Positions 51,984-60,567 of a stretch of 64,000 bases of DNA are shown one piece after another. The notes under the pieces are model-generated. The model was given only the letters and a program-made list of their open reading frames with translations. It searched no databases and was not told the origin of the DNA. Source of the stretch: Candidatus Lernaella stagnicola (lineage in GTDB: Bacteria > Lernaellota > Lernaellaia > Lernaellales > Lernaellaceae); contig JAVCCK010000022.1 in assembly GCA_030765525.1 (NCBI GenBank), forward strand, positions 1 through 64,000, written 5' to 3'. Every line of letters begins with the position of its first letter. Position 1 is the first letter of the stretch. The translations under genes were made by a program, and so were the position numbers.

Positions 51984-53538
51984 TTAGCAGCCGCAACCGC
52001 CCTGCTCGGATTCGTCGTCCGACCCCGCCGCATCGTCATTGTCGTCATCGGCGGCATCGTCGTCGGCGGTGTCATCGTCGGCGGCATCGTCGTCCCCGGC
52101 ATCGTCATCCCCCGCATCATCGTCTCCGGCGTCATCGTCAGTGGTATCGTCGTTGTCATCGTCGTCGTCGCCCGGCGGCGCGTCGATGTCGTGCGGAGTG
52201 AGGTAGCCCGTATGGCGGCCAAGCCAATAGGCCATCAGGTAGTCCGCGCCGGGCAGCATGTGTTCCGGCCAGTCCAGCGGGAACGGGCCGCAACTCATTT
52301 TGTAGGGGCTGCGTTGCCACATGTAGTCCTGGATGCAGCGCTCGTCCAAGTCGTACCCCTGCTTGGCTTGGAGTTCGAAGCCTAAGAGGTCCTGTAGGAA
52401 CGCCGGCAGCTTCTCTTGAAGGTCGACCAGCCATTGAGAGATGGGATCCACCTCGGCCGGCGGCGGGGTCACGAACCACTGCACGTTGGGCCACTCCCGG
52501 AATTTGTGCAGCGAGTTGACGCCCCTCTCCATGATTCCGTAGGAGCCCTCGCAGACACCCAGCCGCTCGCAGCCCGTGAGGTAGACGTAGTCGAAATACA
52601 CCTGGCGGCCGTCTTCGACCCAAGGCCGCACTTTCTGCATGTAAATCCGAAACAGCTCCCGCAAGCGTTCTTCGTCGGGTTCGAGACGAAAAATCGTGAA
52701 ATAGTTTAAGTGTTTCAGATTCATCGCGAAGTACTCGGTATACCGATTCCAGAAGGCGACTGAACTGAACGGCAGGGTCTGTATTTGGTCTTCGTAGACG
52801 TCCTCGTAGAGTTGCCAATATTCCGGTGTGTCGATGATGTGGGCCGCGATCAGCGCGAAGGAGATTCGTTCGCTGCCGGCGATTTGCGGCGCGGCGGTGG
52901 TCGGCAGCCCTTCCTCGTTCAAGATCAGCCAGCGGTTCGCCGCCAGCTTGTCGATCACTTCCTTGATCATGGACTTGATCAATTGCCGCGTCGCCGCGTC
53001 GTCCACCAGATCATATATCGTCGCAAGGTTGTTGAAGAAGCCGTCGTATTGGTCGGAACTCGAATTCGAGAGGTAGAACGTGCCCAACCATATGCCTTCG
53101 CCGTAACGAAACTCATCGAGCTGGAACACGTCGAGCCAAAAAATCGGGTTGTCCAGCGGCCCGACGTAACGCCCGACATAGCCCTCGGTGCGTGTCACGC
53201 GCAAATGATCGCGCAACGTCTCGACGACGGCGATGGTATTTGCTTTGGCCGCCGCTTCCCCGGTGACGGCATACCGCAACGCCTGCGTCGCGCCGTACGT
53301 GGAGGTCCACATGGTCGAGTCGCCCTGCCCGCGGTAATAAAGAATCTCGGTGTAGGTCGTGTCGGTGTAGACATTCTGCACCAACCCCCCCGTAGGCGGG
53401 CACGTGCCGTAACGGCGCCTGCTCATCGTAGCCTTGCGCTTTGGCCAACAGGTCCGGATCGGGTTCCTGCGCGAAAGCCGCGGCGCCGCAGACCACGAGA
53501 ACCACCGACAAGAAAAGAATCGCGAGATTTCGGAACAT
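51984..53538 (-). CDS. Secreted alpha-helical protein with Asp-rich tract and GGCGC tail, broken by a one-base frameshift
   Basis: The signal peptide (VVLVVCGAAAFA, start 53538) and ~35 following residues lie in one frame; the remaining ~470 residues, from LVQNVYTDTTYTEILYY to the stop at 51984, lie in another. The frames would join if the seven-base C run at 53385-53391 (G run on the coding strand) were six, giving HVPAYGG-LVQNVYTD. Either a sequencing/assembly error or a real inactivating insertion. The main domain is helix-rich with repeated Trp/Tyr (GRYVGPLDNPIFWLDVFQLDEF, WNRYTEYFAMNLKHL), perhaps (alpha/alpha)-barrel; family unknown. The C-terminus is ~55 residues of DDDAGDDDAAD repeats, then GGCGC. 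Confidence 0.75.
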
Positions 53539-53681
53539 CGTTTTTCCTGGGTTGCCGCGGCCGCAGCGAACGACCGCCGGTCTTTATTTATAGCTGATTT
53601 TCGCGTTTTCGGACGGATTATTTGAGTGACCGTTCAAACTCGGGCGTTGGGATCGATAAGCCCCCGCCCACTTGGCTTTCC

Positions 53682-54698
53682 TCAGTACGCTAAGTCTTCC
53701 GGTTTCACTTTCCCGGCGAAGGTGCGGTAGATCCAAATATTGTAGACCAACACGATCGGCATGCCGAACAAGGCGATCCCCAGCATCACCGCAAGCGTCA
53801 GCTTCCCGGAGGACGAATTGAACGCCGTCAAATGGTTTGCCGCGTCCGTGGCGTGGACCAAAGTGGGAAAGGCCATGACGCCCACCGTCAGCATGATCGA
53901 GGCGATGGCGACCGCCGAAGCCAGGAAAGCTTTGCCGAATTCCTCTTTCTTGACGTACACGCTGATCAACACGATACCGGCCAGGATCGCCGCCGGCATG
54001 AAGAAGAAAATCGGAAACTTCATGAAGTTCCGGAACATGTGCAAGGCGAATATCGCGGTCATCGGCCCGACCAGCAGGAAGAGCGCGAGATACGCCTTCC
54101 ACCAGATCGGCAGGTGGGCTTTGATTTTTTCGGCAAGTTCGTCTTCGGTCTTCATCAGCAGAAAAAGCGCGCCGTGCACGACGAAGGCGACGACCGTATA
54201 AACCCCGGCGAATAGCGAATAAGGATTGAGCAGCCCCAGGAAGCCGCCGACGTAGTCTCCGTGGTCGTTCAGATCCATCCCGACGATGACGTTACCCAGC
54301 GCCACGCCGAACAACAGCGCCGGCAGCAAACTACCGACGCCGAACGCGAGATCCCAAACCCGCCGCCACTTCGGGTTTTCGAGTTGACCGCGAAACTCAA
54401 TCGACGTAGCGCGCAGAATCAGCCCGAAAAGCACGAGGATCAACGCCAAATACATGCCCGAAAAAACCGACGCGTAGACCATCGGAAACGCCGCGAACAA
54501 CGCGCCGCCGCCGGTGATCAACCACACTTCATTGCCGTCCCACACCGGCCCGATGGCGTTGAGCATGATCGTGCGATGCCTATCTTTACTGTCCCGGAGA
54601 TACCAGTAACCCGTGCCCAAATCGAAGCCGTCGAGCACCGCGTAACCCGTGAGCAAGATACCGACCAGGAAATACCAGAGGACCTGCAGCGTCATCAT
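53682..54698 (-). CDS. cydB: Cytochrome bd ubiquinol oxidase subunit II (CydB)
   Basis: A 338-residue membrane subunit with about eight helices. The start MTLQVLWYFLVGILLTGYAVLDGFDLGTGYWYL and GPVWDGNEVWLITGGGALFAAFP are CydB hallmarks. It supports CydA in the quinol-oxidising, oxygen-reducing bd oxidase. The start overlaps the cydA stop (ATGA). No cydX or cydCD genes are adjacent. Confidence 0.96.
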   Translation of the reverse strand: MMTLQVLWYFLVGILLTGYAVLDGFDLGTGYWYLRDSKDRHRTIMLNAIGPVWDGNEVWLITGGGALFAAFPMVYASVFSGMYLALILVLFGLILRATSIEFRGQLENPKWRRVWDLAFGVGSLLPALLFGVALGNVIVGMDLNDHGDYVGGFLGLLNPYSLFAGVYTVVAFVVHGALFLLMKTEDELAEKIKAHLPIWWKAYLALFLLVGPMTAIFALHMFRNFMKFPIFFFMPAAILAGIVLISVYVKKEEFGKAFLASAVAIASIMLTVGVMAFPTLVHATDAANHLTAFNSSSGKLTLAVMLGIALFGMPIVLVYNIWIYRTFAGKVKPEDLAY

Positions 54699-56092
54699 GC
54701 CGACGCCTCCTTTCCGGTGATTGCTTCACCCTTGGCCGATACGGCCTCCTGGATATCCGGCCCCTTGTTCAACTTGTGTCGAATCAAGAAAAACCACACG
54801 CCGAAAAGCAGCGCGTAGATCACACTGAACAGCGCCAGCGAAAAGATGATTTCCCCCGCCGAAACGAGCGGCGACACACCGTCACGGGTGAGCAGCGCGA
54901 TGGAATCGTCGAAGATCACGCCGTCCTTGAACACCGGATACACGACCCACGGCTGTCGCCCGACTTCGGTGACAATCCAACCCAAGGTGTTGGCGATGAT
55001 GGGAATCGGGATCGCCCAAACCATCGCGTGCAGGTACGGTTTGAATTTCTGCAACGAATTTTTCCACATCAGCACGACGCCCAGGATCATCAGCCCCATC
55101 ATGACCGCCCACAGCGCAACCATCGTGTGGAAAGAAAGGAAGGTCGGAAGCAGCGGCGGCCAATGCTCTTCCTCGTAGTCGTTGAGGCCCTTGATTTCGG
55201 TTTCGAAATCGCCGGAAACGCCGAAGCTCAACATTCCCGGCAGCGGGATTTTGAAATGCGTTTCGCGTGCCTCCCGGTCCGGAATGCCGAACACCAGCAG
55301 CGGCGCGTTTTTCGTGGTCTCGAAATGGCCTTCGAAGGCCGCAAGCTTGATCGGCTGCGTTTTGTAAACCTGCACCGCGTGGTGATGCCCGAAAATGAAC
55401 TGCGCGCCGGTAGCAATCAAGCCGATAATCAGCGCCATTCTCATCGACTCCGTCGCGAACTTGACGTGCCGTCCGCGCGCCAGGAACCACGCGCTCAAAC
55501 CCGCGACCATGAACGCGCCGGTCATGACGGCGCCGTCGATCGTGTGCAGAAAACGAATCGCGACCGACGGGTTAAGGGCTGCGGCGAAGAAATCGACCAG
55601 CACCGCGCGGCCGTTTTCGACCGCGTAACCGGCCGGCGTTTGCTGCCACGAGTTGGCGATGAGAATCCAAAGCCCCGACAGGGTCGACCCAAACGCCACC
55701 ATGATCGCCGAAAACATATGCCATTTGGGTTTGAGTTTCTTCCATCCAAAAAGCAGGAACCCGAGGAACGTCGATTCCAGGAAGAACGCGATCACTCCCT
55801 CGGCGGCCAGCGGCGCGCCAAAAATGTCGCCGACGAAGCGGGAGTAGTCCGCCCAATTGGTGCCGAACTGAAACTCCATCACGATGCCCGTCGCCACGCC
55901 GATGGCAAAGGAAAGCGCAAACACGTGCACCCAAAAGCGAGCCATCGACTGATAAAAGGTGTCGCCGGTCTTCACCCAACGGACCATCATCCACACCAGG
56001 ATCCACGCCATGCCGATGGTGATCTGCGGCCAGATGTAATGAAAACCGATGGTTACCGCGAATTGAATCCGTGCCAGGATTGTCGCGTCCAA
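54695..56092 (-). CDS. cydA: Cytochrome bd ubiquinol oxidase subunit I (CydA)
   Basis: A 465-residue subunit with the bd-oxidase hemes. GFHYIWPQITIG carries the heme b595/d-side His, FLHTIDGAVMTGAFMV a second conserved His, and the start ARIQFAVTIGFHYIWP is typical. The Q-loop between helices 6 and 7 is of the short type. It reduces O2 to water with quinol at high affinity, fitting microaerobic growth. TTG start with an AAGGAGG site 8 bases upstream. Inverted repeats 95-180 bases upstream may control it. Confidence 0.96.
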   Translation of the reverse strand: MDATILARIQFAVTIGFHYIWPQITIGMAWILVWMMVRWVKTGDTFYQSMARFWVHVFALSFAIGVATGIVMEFQFGTNWADYSRFVGDIFGAPLAAEGVIAFFLESTFLGFLLFGWKKLKPKWHMFSAIMVAFGSTLSGLWILIANSWQQTPAGYAVENGRAVLVDFFAAALNPSVAIRFLHTIDGAVMTGAFMVAGLSAWFLARGRHVKFATESMRMALIIGLIATGAQFIFGHHHAVQVYKTQPIKLAAFEGHFETTKNAPLLVFGIPDREARETHFKIPLPGMLSFGVSGDFETEIKGLNDYEEEHWPPLLPTFLSFHTMVALWAVMMGLMILGVVLMWKNSLQKFKPYLHAMVWAIPIPIIANTLGWIVTEVGRQPWVVYPVFKDGVIFDDSIALLTRDGVSPLVSAGEIIFSLALFSVIYALLFGVWFFLIRHKLNKGPDIQEAVSAKGEAITGKEASA

Positions 56093-56186
56093 CGTTTTGC
56101 CTCCTTGAACCGAATGATTCTATTGCAGGGACGGGACGGACCCGATTTTTCTCTTCTTTTTTAAAAGCGCGTGAAAAAGACAAAAA

Positions 56187-56274
56187 TCCAATATCCAGCG
56201 TGTCGAATACGCTTATAACACCGTCAAAACGATATTGGAAAGCCCCGCTGTTTCAAGAATAAGCGCTGGATATT
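56187..56274. repeat. Two overlapping inverted repeats upstream of cydAB
   Basis: AATATCCAGCG (56190-56200) is perfectly complementary to CGCTGGATATT (56264-56274). The overlapping TCCAATATC (56187-56195) is complementary to GATATTGGA (56231-56239). Both use AATATC at 56190-56195, so the two pairings exclude each other. They lie 95-182 bases upstream of the cydA start. Confidence 0.6.
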
Positions 56275-56347
56275 CGCGCCAGCCACAACAGCCTGGTCGC
56301 CGTTGGCCAATCCTTGCCCGCCGCTTCGGCGCACATTAACCCGCTAT

Positions 56348-56379
56348 AAAAAAGCCCCCCTCCCAACCGGGAGAGGGGC
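56348..56379 (-). terminator. Terminator after the secreted protease gene (minus strand)
   Basis: On the minus strand GCCCCTCTCCC pairs with GGGAGGGGGGC (one imperfect pair), loop GGTT, followed by six T residues; 39 bases after the stop at 56418. Confidence 0.8.
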
Positions 56380-56417
56380 GTGCCGTGCGTCGGTTATTCG
56401 CTTACTGACCGCTTAGG

Positions 56418-58244
56418 TTAGTTATGCCGCCTCAAGAACATCAGGCCGATGCCGACGAGGGTCAGCAGGGCCAGCGTCCCAGGGGCGCTTTGCTTGTCGT
56501 TGCAGTAGTTGGTTGTCGCACTGTAACTTTCGTCTGTTCGGTTGATGACGATATTGGTGTAGTTACGGTCGGCTGGATCGAACTCATAGTTGTTTTTCAC
56601 CGGAGTAACGGTTCCGACCCATCCTTCCGGCACGGCGCCGGCGTAATACCCGTCTCCGTTCGTGACGACCGTCGCCGGGAAGCCTTGCATTTCGACATCC
56701 GGCAGCGGATCACCGCCTGACATCATTACGGAACCGGAGATTGTCCATTGACGCTGCGTCGCAGTCACCCGCAGCGGTGTGACCAAGCCGTCGTTATTGT
56801 TTTCGCTGTACTCGTCGAAGGTGTTGTTGGGGTCAATGATGTATCCAACGTAATACTGGCCTGGAGGAATCTCCTCGGGGAATGTTCCTTCCCATTGTGC
56901 GAGCTTTGGTTGGAACGGAAAAACGTTGAACGTAACTTGCCCGAGGTAGTAATCCGTGGCGTCAATGGTTTGGTCGGTCGAGATATAGAAATCGACTTTC
57001 CCTCCGCCTACCGCCACAGTACCGATGTTATTGATTTCGTGATACACGGTGAAATCGGATTGGCCGGGGATGACGCTGGTCGCACTGACTCCGCCTCCCG
57101 GGAAACCGTCGGAGACGAGGTCGGGTCGGTCATCGCGTTGCGGGAAAACCCCGTCGGCCGTCGCCCAATGGACGATGGCATTCAGTCCTTCCTGGGTAAT
57201 CCGGGATGCCGAATTGCAAACCGTCCTTTGTCTGGTGAAGACTCCCCCAATGTAGCGTAGTCCGTTCACGTGATACCAAATCGGGCTGCCGCTTTGTCGA
57301 GTCATGTTGTCCATGCATGTGTAGAAATAGCTTTGCGTTACGTCGTTCCAGTCGCTCCACGTGTACCTCAGGTCTACTCCGTCGTCGATATCGCTGGGGT
57401 AGCCCGCGGTGTGCGACGTCGTGTAGGTCATGGCCACGGGGTCGAGCGCCGCCATGGTCCAATAGCCGGTATAAGCTCCGATTCGACGATCCAACTTGAT
57501 CACCGCGAAATCGTATGCCTCCTGTCCGCCCAAGAAATATTGGTACGGTATGTACGCTTTGAGGACCTGCGCGTGCCCGAAATAGGCAACGCCCCCCTCC
57601 ACGCCGGGCGATACGGTAATGTTCTGTATAAACGAGCCTTTATCGCGGTTGAATACGCAATGAGCCGCAGTTAAGACATGGCTGTCGCCGATCAACGCGC
57701 CGGAACATCCTCCATGACTTCTGCGCGGCGTTCCAAAGAATAAGCGTACAACAGCCCGCCACGGATAAGCAGTGGCGCCGGCCACTTGTAGCCGGTCGTC
57801 GTCGCCGAAAATCGTGTCAATCATTTCCGATCCACCCGGAGGAAGTATCGGCATCGGCGGGCTTTGATAAAACGCTGATTGTAACGCGTAAAGCCCCGCG
57901 TCTATCTCTCCTTGGGTGTTCGTTGTGTAATCATAGGTGATTGCATCGTACTCTTCGTCCGCATCCGGTTCGAATTCCAGCGGAATGTCGGCGAAGAAAT
58001 CGCGCCCCCCGTCGTCTCCTTTGGCGGAAATGACAAGATCGGGGCAATCCGAAACAAGCCCGGCGACGGGCGGATAATAGAGCGCGGGATCAATGTTGGA
58101 TTGGTTTTTTATTTCCATATTGCAGTCAAGTTCGGCTTGTGCTTTTGCAGTCGCGGGTACGAACACAAGCACGATTAATAGGGCCACGATGAGGCCGCAA
58201 AAGCGCCAAGGACCATTCGACATTATCCGTCTTCGATCACACAT
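56418..58244 (-). CDS. Secreted glutamyl-endopeptidase-like serine protease with CARDB domain and C-terminal sorting signal
   Basis: A 608-residue protein. Signal peptide (residues ~15-37, GLIVALLIVLVFVPATAKA). S1B-type trypsin-fold domain (~150-400): His in LTAAHCVF, Asp in YDFAVIKLD, and Ser in RQSGSPIWY, the form found in glutamyl endopeptidases rather than GDSGGP. CARDB domain (~410-500), carboxypeptidase-regulatory-like domain (~515-575), then a C-terminal tripartite signal: SAPGTLALL, one membrane helix (LTLVGIGLMFL) and RRHN, like PEP-CTERM and related sortase-type signals. The ATG at 58244 has an AAGGAG site at ideal spacing. Likely an active cell-surface protease. Confidence 0.87.
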   Translation of the reverse strand: MCDRRRIMSNGPWRFCGLIVALLIVLVFVPATAKAQAELDCNMEIKNQSNIDPALYYPPVAGLVSDCPDLVISAKGDDGGRDFFADIPLEFEPDADEEYDAITYDYTTNTQGEIDAGLYALQSAFYQSPPMPILPPGGSEMIDTIFGDDDRLQVAGATAYPWRAVVRLFFGTPRRSHGGCSGALIGDSHVLTAAHCVFNRDKGSFIQNITVSPGVEGGVAYFGHAQVLKAYIPYQYFLGGQEAYDFAVIKLDRRIGAYTGYWTMAALDPVAMTYTTSHTAGYPSDIDDGVDLRYTWSDWNDVTQSYFYTCMDNMTRQSGSPIWYHVNGLRYIGGVFTRQRTVCNSASRITQEGLNAIVHWATADGVFPQRDDRPDLVSDGFPGGGVSATSVIPGQSDFTVYHEINNIGTVAVGGGKVDFYISTDQTIDATDYYLGQVTFNVFPFQPKLAQWEGTFPEEIPPGQYYVGYIIDPNNTFDEYSENNNDGLVTPLRVTATQRQWTISGSVMMSGGDPLPDVEMQGFPATVVTNGDGYYAGAVPEGWVGTVTPVKNNYEFDPADRNYTNIVINRTDESYSATTNYCNDKQSAPGTLALLTLVGIGLMFLRRHN

Positions 58245-58413
58245 AGATATCTCCTTCTTACTGTTCAAATATTGACGCACGGCCTGCAGGAAAAAAGAAA
58301 GGGCAATCCATCGCAAAGCGAGGTCATCCGATAGGTGAAGAACACCTGGAAGATTTCACTTGAGGGCATGATAGCACAAAAAATACGATTTCATAATGTA
58401 TATTTCCGAATAA

Positions 58414-58589
58414 ACAAAAAAGGGGCCCAATCGGGCCCTTCTCGTCGCGGTTTTGTGGGCCTGGGCCTGATCGCCATACGTTCATGCACCGCGTTGCGCC
58501 TCGATCATCAATAATGCTCCGAAGCGGAGAGCCTCCGGTGCGGCCGAGTGTGCGCAATCACCAGGATTAGCCATTGAATTCAACCGACG
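58414..58589 (-). ncRNA. Candidate 6S-like structured RNA with terminator (minus strand)
   Basis: No supported gene lies here, but the minus strand folds into a long rod. CGTCGGTT (58589-58582) pairs with AACCGCGACG (58452-58443, two-base bulge). Inside, CCTG...ATTGC pairs with GCGATCAGG, then GCACCG (58541-58536) with CGGTGC (58491-58486), then CTCCG-CTT-CGGAG. A terminator (GGGCCC-GATT-GGGCCC and six to seven T) ends at about 58415. About 175 bases in all, the size and rod shape of 6S RNA, but I could not confirm a 6S consensus. An AT-rich stretch near 58590-58640 could be its promoter. Confidence 0.45.
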
Positions 58590-58731
58590 AAAGGAGTAAT
58601 AATAGTTGCTTCATCGGAGATTTTATCAAAATCATAAAGCAAATAGTCGGCTTTGCCGTAAACTGTCGTCTGGCACGCCGGAATTCGGTGTCTACGTTGG
58701 CAAAGCCGGCCAGAAAAAAGGGGATTCCAAA

Positions 58732-59394
58732 ATGAGAAATCCTAACTGGCTTTTCGTATTGCTATTCATCTGTTTCCTTATTTCCGGCGCCGCGATAGCG
58801 CTTTCTTGTTCCCAAGGCGGTGACGACGACGACCTGCCCGGCGACGACGATGACGATGACGATGATGACGACGATGACGATGACGATGATGACGATGATG
58901 ACGACGACGACGATGATGACGACGACGACGATGATGACGACGACAACGACACGTGTTGCGTTTTCAGGGATCCGTGCGACCTGGCAAATAACGGAGATTG
59001 CGACTGCCCGGATAACTTTTGGGACCGCGCGGACTGCTCAGGCGACGATGATGACAACTGCGACACGGTCGAATACTCAGACTGCGTTCAGGACGCGATG
59101 GGCCCGTATGACGAATGCACTGATGCCTGCTGTATTGGGGCTCCGAGAACGTGCCCGGATCATATCTGCATCGCCGAGTGCAACAAGCAAAATTATATCT
59201 ACCACGCCCAGTGTGCCCTGGCCGCGAATTGCAATTATCTCATTGACACGGAAATGTGCCTTGCCGACTGTCATTCGGTACAAAAACAGTGCCTGATCGA
59301 CACCGACTGTGCCGAATGCTGTACTACGGATCGAAACGAATGCCGCGATGACTGCCGGGAGCAAGGCCCGGGGGCCGCGGCCCGCGCAAAATGA
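58732..59394 (+). CDS. Cys-rich lipoprotein with a 34-residue poly-Asp tract
   Basis: A 220-residue protein. Lipobox ALSC ends the signal peptide. After GGDDDDLPG come 34 consecutive Asp codons, then ~115 residues containing more than 20 Cys, many as CC or CxxxC (CCVFRDPCD, DCDCPDN, DACCIGAPRTC, ECCTTDRNEC). These suggest a disulfide-knotted surface domain; no family recognised. The ATG at 58732 has an AAAAGGGG site upstream; an in-frame extension of 42 residues lacks a signal. A hairpin lies at the 3' end. Confidence 0.8.
   Translation: MRNPNWLFVLLFICFLISGAAIALSCSQGGDDDDLPGDDDDDDDDDDDDDDDDDDDDDDDDDDDDDDDDDDNDTCCVFRDPCDLANNGDCDCPDNFWDRADCSGDDDDNCDTVEYSDCVQDAMGPYDECTDACCIGAPRTCPDHICIAECNKQNYIYHAQCALAANCNYLIDTEMCLADCHSVQKQCLIDTDCAECCTTDRNECRDDCREQGPGAAARAK
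58843..58944 (+). repeat. Poly-Asp coding tract, 34 codons of mixed GAC/GAT
   Basis: An uninterrupted run of Asp codons, GAC and GAT in irregular order. The irregular codon mix argues that the amino acid is selected rather than a simple DNA repeat having recently expanded. Copy number may be unreliable in short-read assembly. Confidence 0.9.
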
Positions 59395-59414
59395 AAAAGG
59401 CCCCGCAGGGCCTT
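59394..59414 (-). terminator. Terminator of the oxidative-stress operon (minus strand)
   Basis: On the minus strand AAGGCCC pairs with GGGCCTT around TGCG and is followed by five T residues; 27 bases after the ferritin stop. On the plus strand the same hairpin lies just behind the Cys-rich lipoprotein gene. Confidence 0.75.
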
Positions 59415-59440
59415 AAATCCGTGTATTTTATGCGCTCGGC

Positions 59441-59944
59441 TTATTCGCCGAATTTTCGCAGACCGAGTTGGCGGTCGATCATGAAGATCGCTCCGGTCTG
59501 TCCTTCGGCCTGTTTCAGCATTTGGACGATTTCATCGGTGCTCTTCTCTTCCTCGACCTGCTCCGCGAAGAACCAATCAAGGAATTGCACGGTCGCCCAG
59601 TCGGCCTCTTCCTTCGCCACATCGGCGATCTTGTAGATCGACGCCGTAACCTTGCACTCGTGTGCGTATGCCGTTTCGAATACCGCCAGCGCGCTGTCGT
59701 AATCGGCGGGCGGCGCGGCGATTTCCGGCACGACGGCGCGGCCGCCGCGATCCAGAATGTAAGCGTAAAACTTGCGCGCGTGCTGCATCTCTTCGCCGTA
59801 CTGGGCAATCATCCACTGCGCGAGGCCCGGCAGGTTTTGTTCTTCAAACCAAGCCGACATCGCCCAATAAATGTGCGCCGAGTACACTTCCATCTGCATT
59901 TGATCGTTCAGCGCCTTGAGTACTTTTTTATTCGCTTGAGCCAT
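59441..59944 (-). CDS. ftnA: Bacterial non-heme ferritin
   Basis: A 167-residue ferritin that stores iron and detoxifies Fe(II)/peroxide. The four-helix diiron residues are recognisable: LNDQMQMEVYSAHIYWAM, YGEEMQHARKFYAYI, FETAYAHECKVTASI and FAEQVEEEKSTDEI. No heme Met is obvious, so it is FtnA rather than bacterioferritin. The second of two adjacent ATGs (59944) has the better spacing to AAGGA. Last gene of the stress cluster, 3 bases after the superoxide reductase gene. Confidence 0.95.
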   Translation of the reverse strand: MAQANKKVLKALNDQMQMEVYSAHIYWAMSAWFEEQNLPGLAQWMIAQYGEEMQHARKFYAYILDRGGRAVVPEIAAPPADYDSALAVFETAYAHECKVTASIYKIADVAKEEADWATVQFLDWFFAEQVEEEKSTDEIVQMLKQAEGQTGAIFMIDRQLGLRKFGE

Positions 59945-59947
59945 CAT

Positions 59948-60328
59948 TTATCCTTTCCATAGGCCGTGAATATTGCAGATTTCCCGGGCTACGGGATCCG
60001 CCGGCTTCACGGGAAATACGGCTTCGGGCGCATCCCCGGGCTTCAGGTACTTGCGATACAGCATGTCGCCGTCAATCAATTCGATGACCATGATGTAATG
60101 GGCATCGAGCATCGGGTGCGGCACCGAACCGACCGTGACCTTCGTGCCTTCCGGCACTTCTTCAATCACCGGAACATGTTTCTCGGTCGACGAATCGGCG
60201 GTCTGTTCCTTCAACGCTTTCATCGGTTCACCGCAGCACGACATCGCATCGCATTCGGCGCCGGCGATTACTTCAATAAAGCCGTCTTTATGACACTGGA
60301 ACACATCGAGCTTCTTCGTTGCCATCAT
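59948..60328 (-). CDS. Superoxide reductase (desulfoferrodoxin family) with altered centre I
   Basis: A 126-residue protein. The catalytic centre II is complete: His in KHVPVI, PHPM and DAHYIM, and CNIHGLW giving Cys and His; it reduces superoxide to peroxide. The N-terminal desulforedoxin domain (~1-36) has CHKD where the FeCys4 site needs CxxC (Asp14 for Cys), while the CC pair (C30, C31) is kept and an extra Cys25 appears. Centre I may therefore be lost or use a different ligand. Encoded with rubredoxin, its usual electron donor, 43 bases upstream. Confidence 0.93.
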   Translation of the reverse strand: MMATKKLDVFQCHKDGFIEVIAGAECDAMSCCGEPMKALKEQTADSSTEKHVPVIEEVPEGTKVTVGSVPHPMLDAHYIMVIELIDGDMLYRKYLKPGDAPEAVFPVKPADPVAREICNIHGLWKG

Positions 60329-60371
60329 GCACCCCCAAGTTAGGAACGGTTCCTATTTAGTCAAGACGCCC

Positions 60372-60527
60372 CTACACTTCTTCGAACTGCGTCTTGTCGG
60401 CCCCGCAAACCGGGCAAACCCAATCCTCGGTAATATCGGCGAACTTCGTTCCGGGCTCGACGCCGTTGTCGGGATCACCTTTGGCCGGGTCATATACGTA
60501 TCCACAAACTATGCATTCATACTTCAT
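60372..60527 (-). CDS. Rubredoxin
   Basis: A 51-residue rubredoxin: [19 protein letters not shown] and [14 protein letters not shown] give the FeCys4 site. It carries single electrons to superoxide reductase and rubrerythrin. GGGAG ribosome binding site 8 bases before the ATG. Sits between the ferritin-like and superoxide reductase genes of the stress operon. Confidence 0.97.
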   Translation of the reverse strand: MKYECIVCGYVYDPAKGDPDNGVEPGTKFADITEDWVCPVCGADKTQFEEV

Positions 60528-60567
60528 AATCAATCTCCCTTTCGATTTTTGGTTCGTTTCCGTATTT

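Noticed and set aside
54776-56164. Plus-strand open frame opposite cydA
   Set aside because: Antisense artefact rich in Arg/His/Gln; cydA is unambiguous.
58324-58557. 77-codon minus-strand open frame under the candidate RNA
   Set aside because: Composition and lack of ribosome binding site do not support coding; RNA pairing explains the region better.
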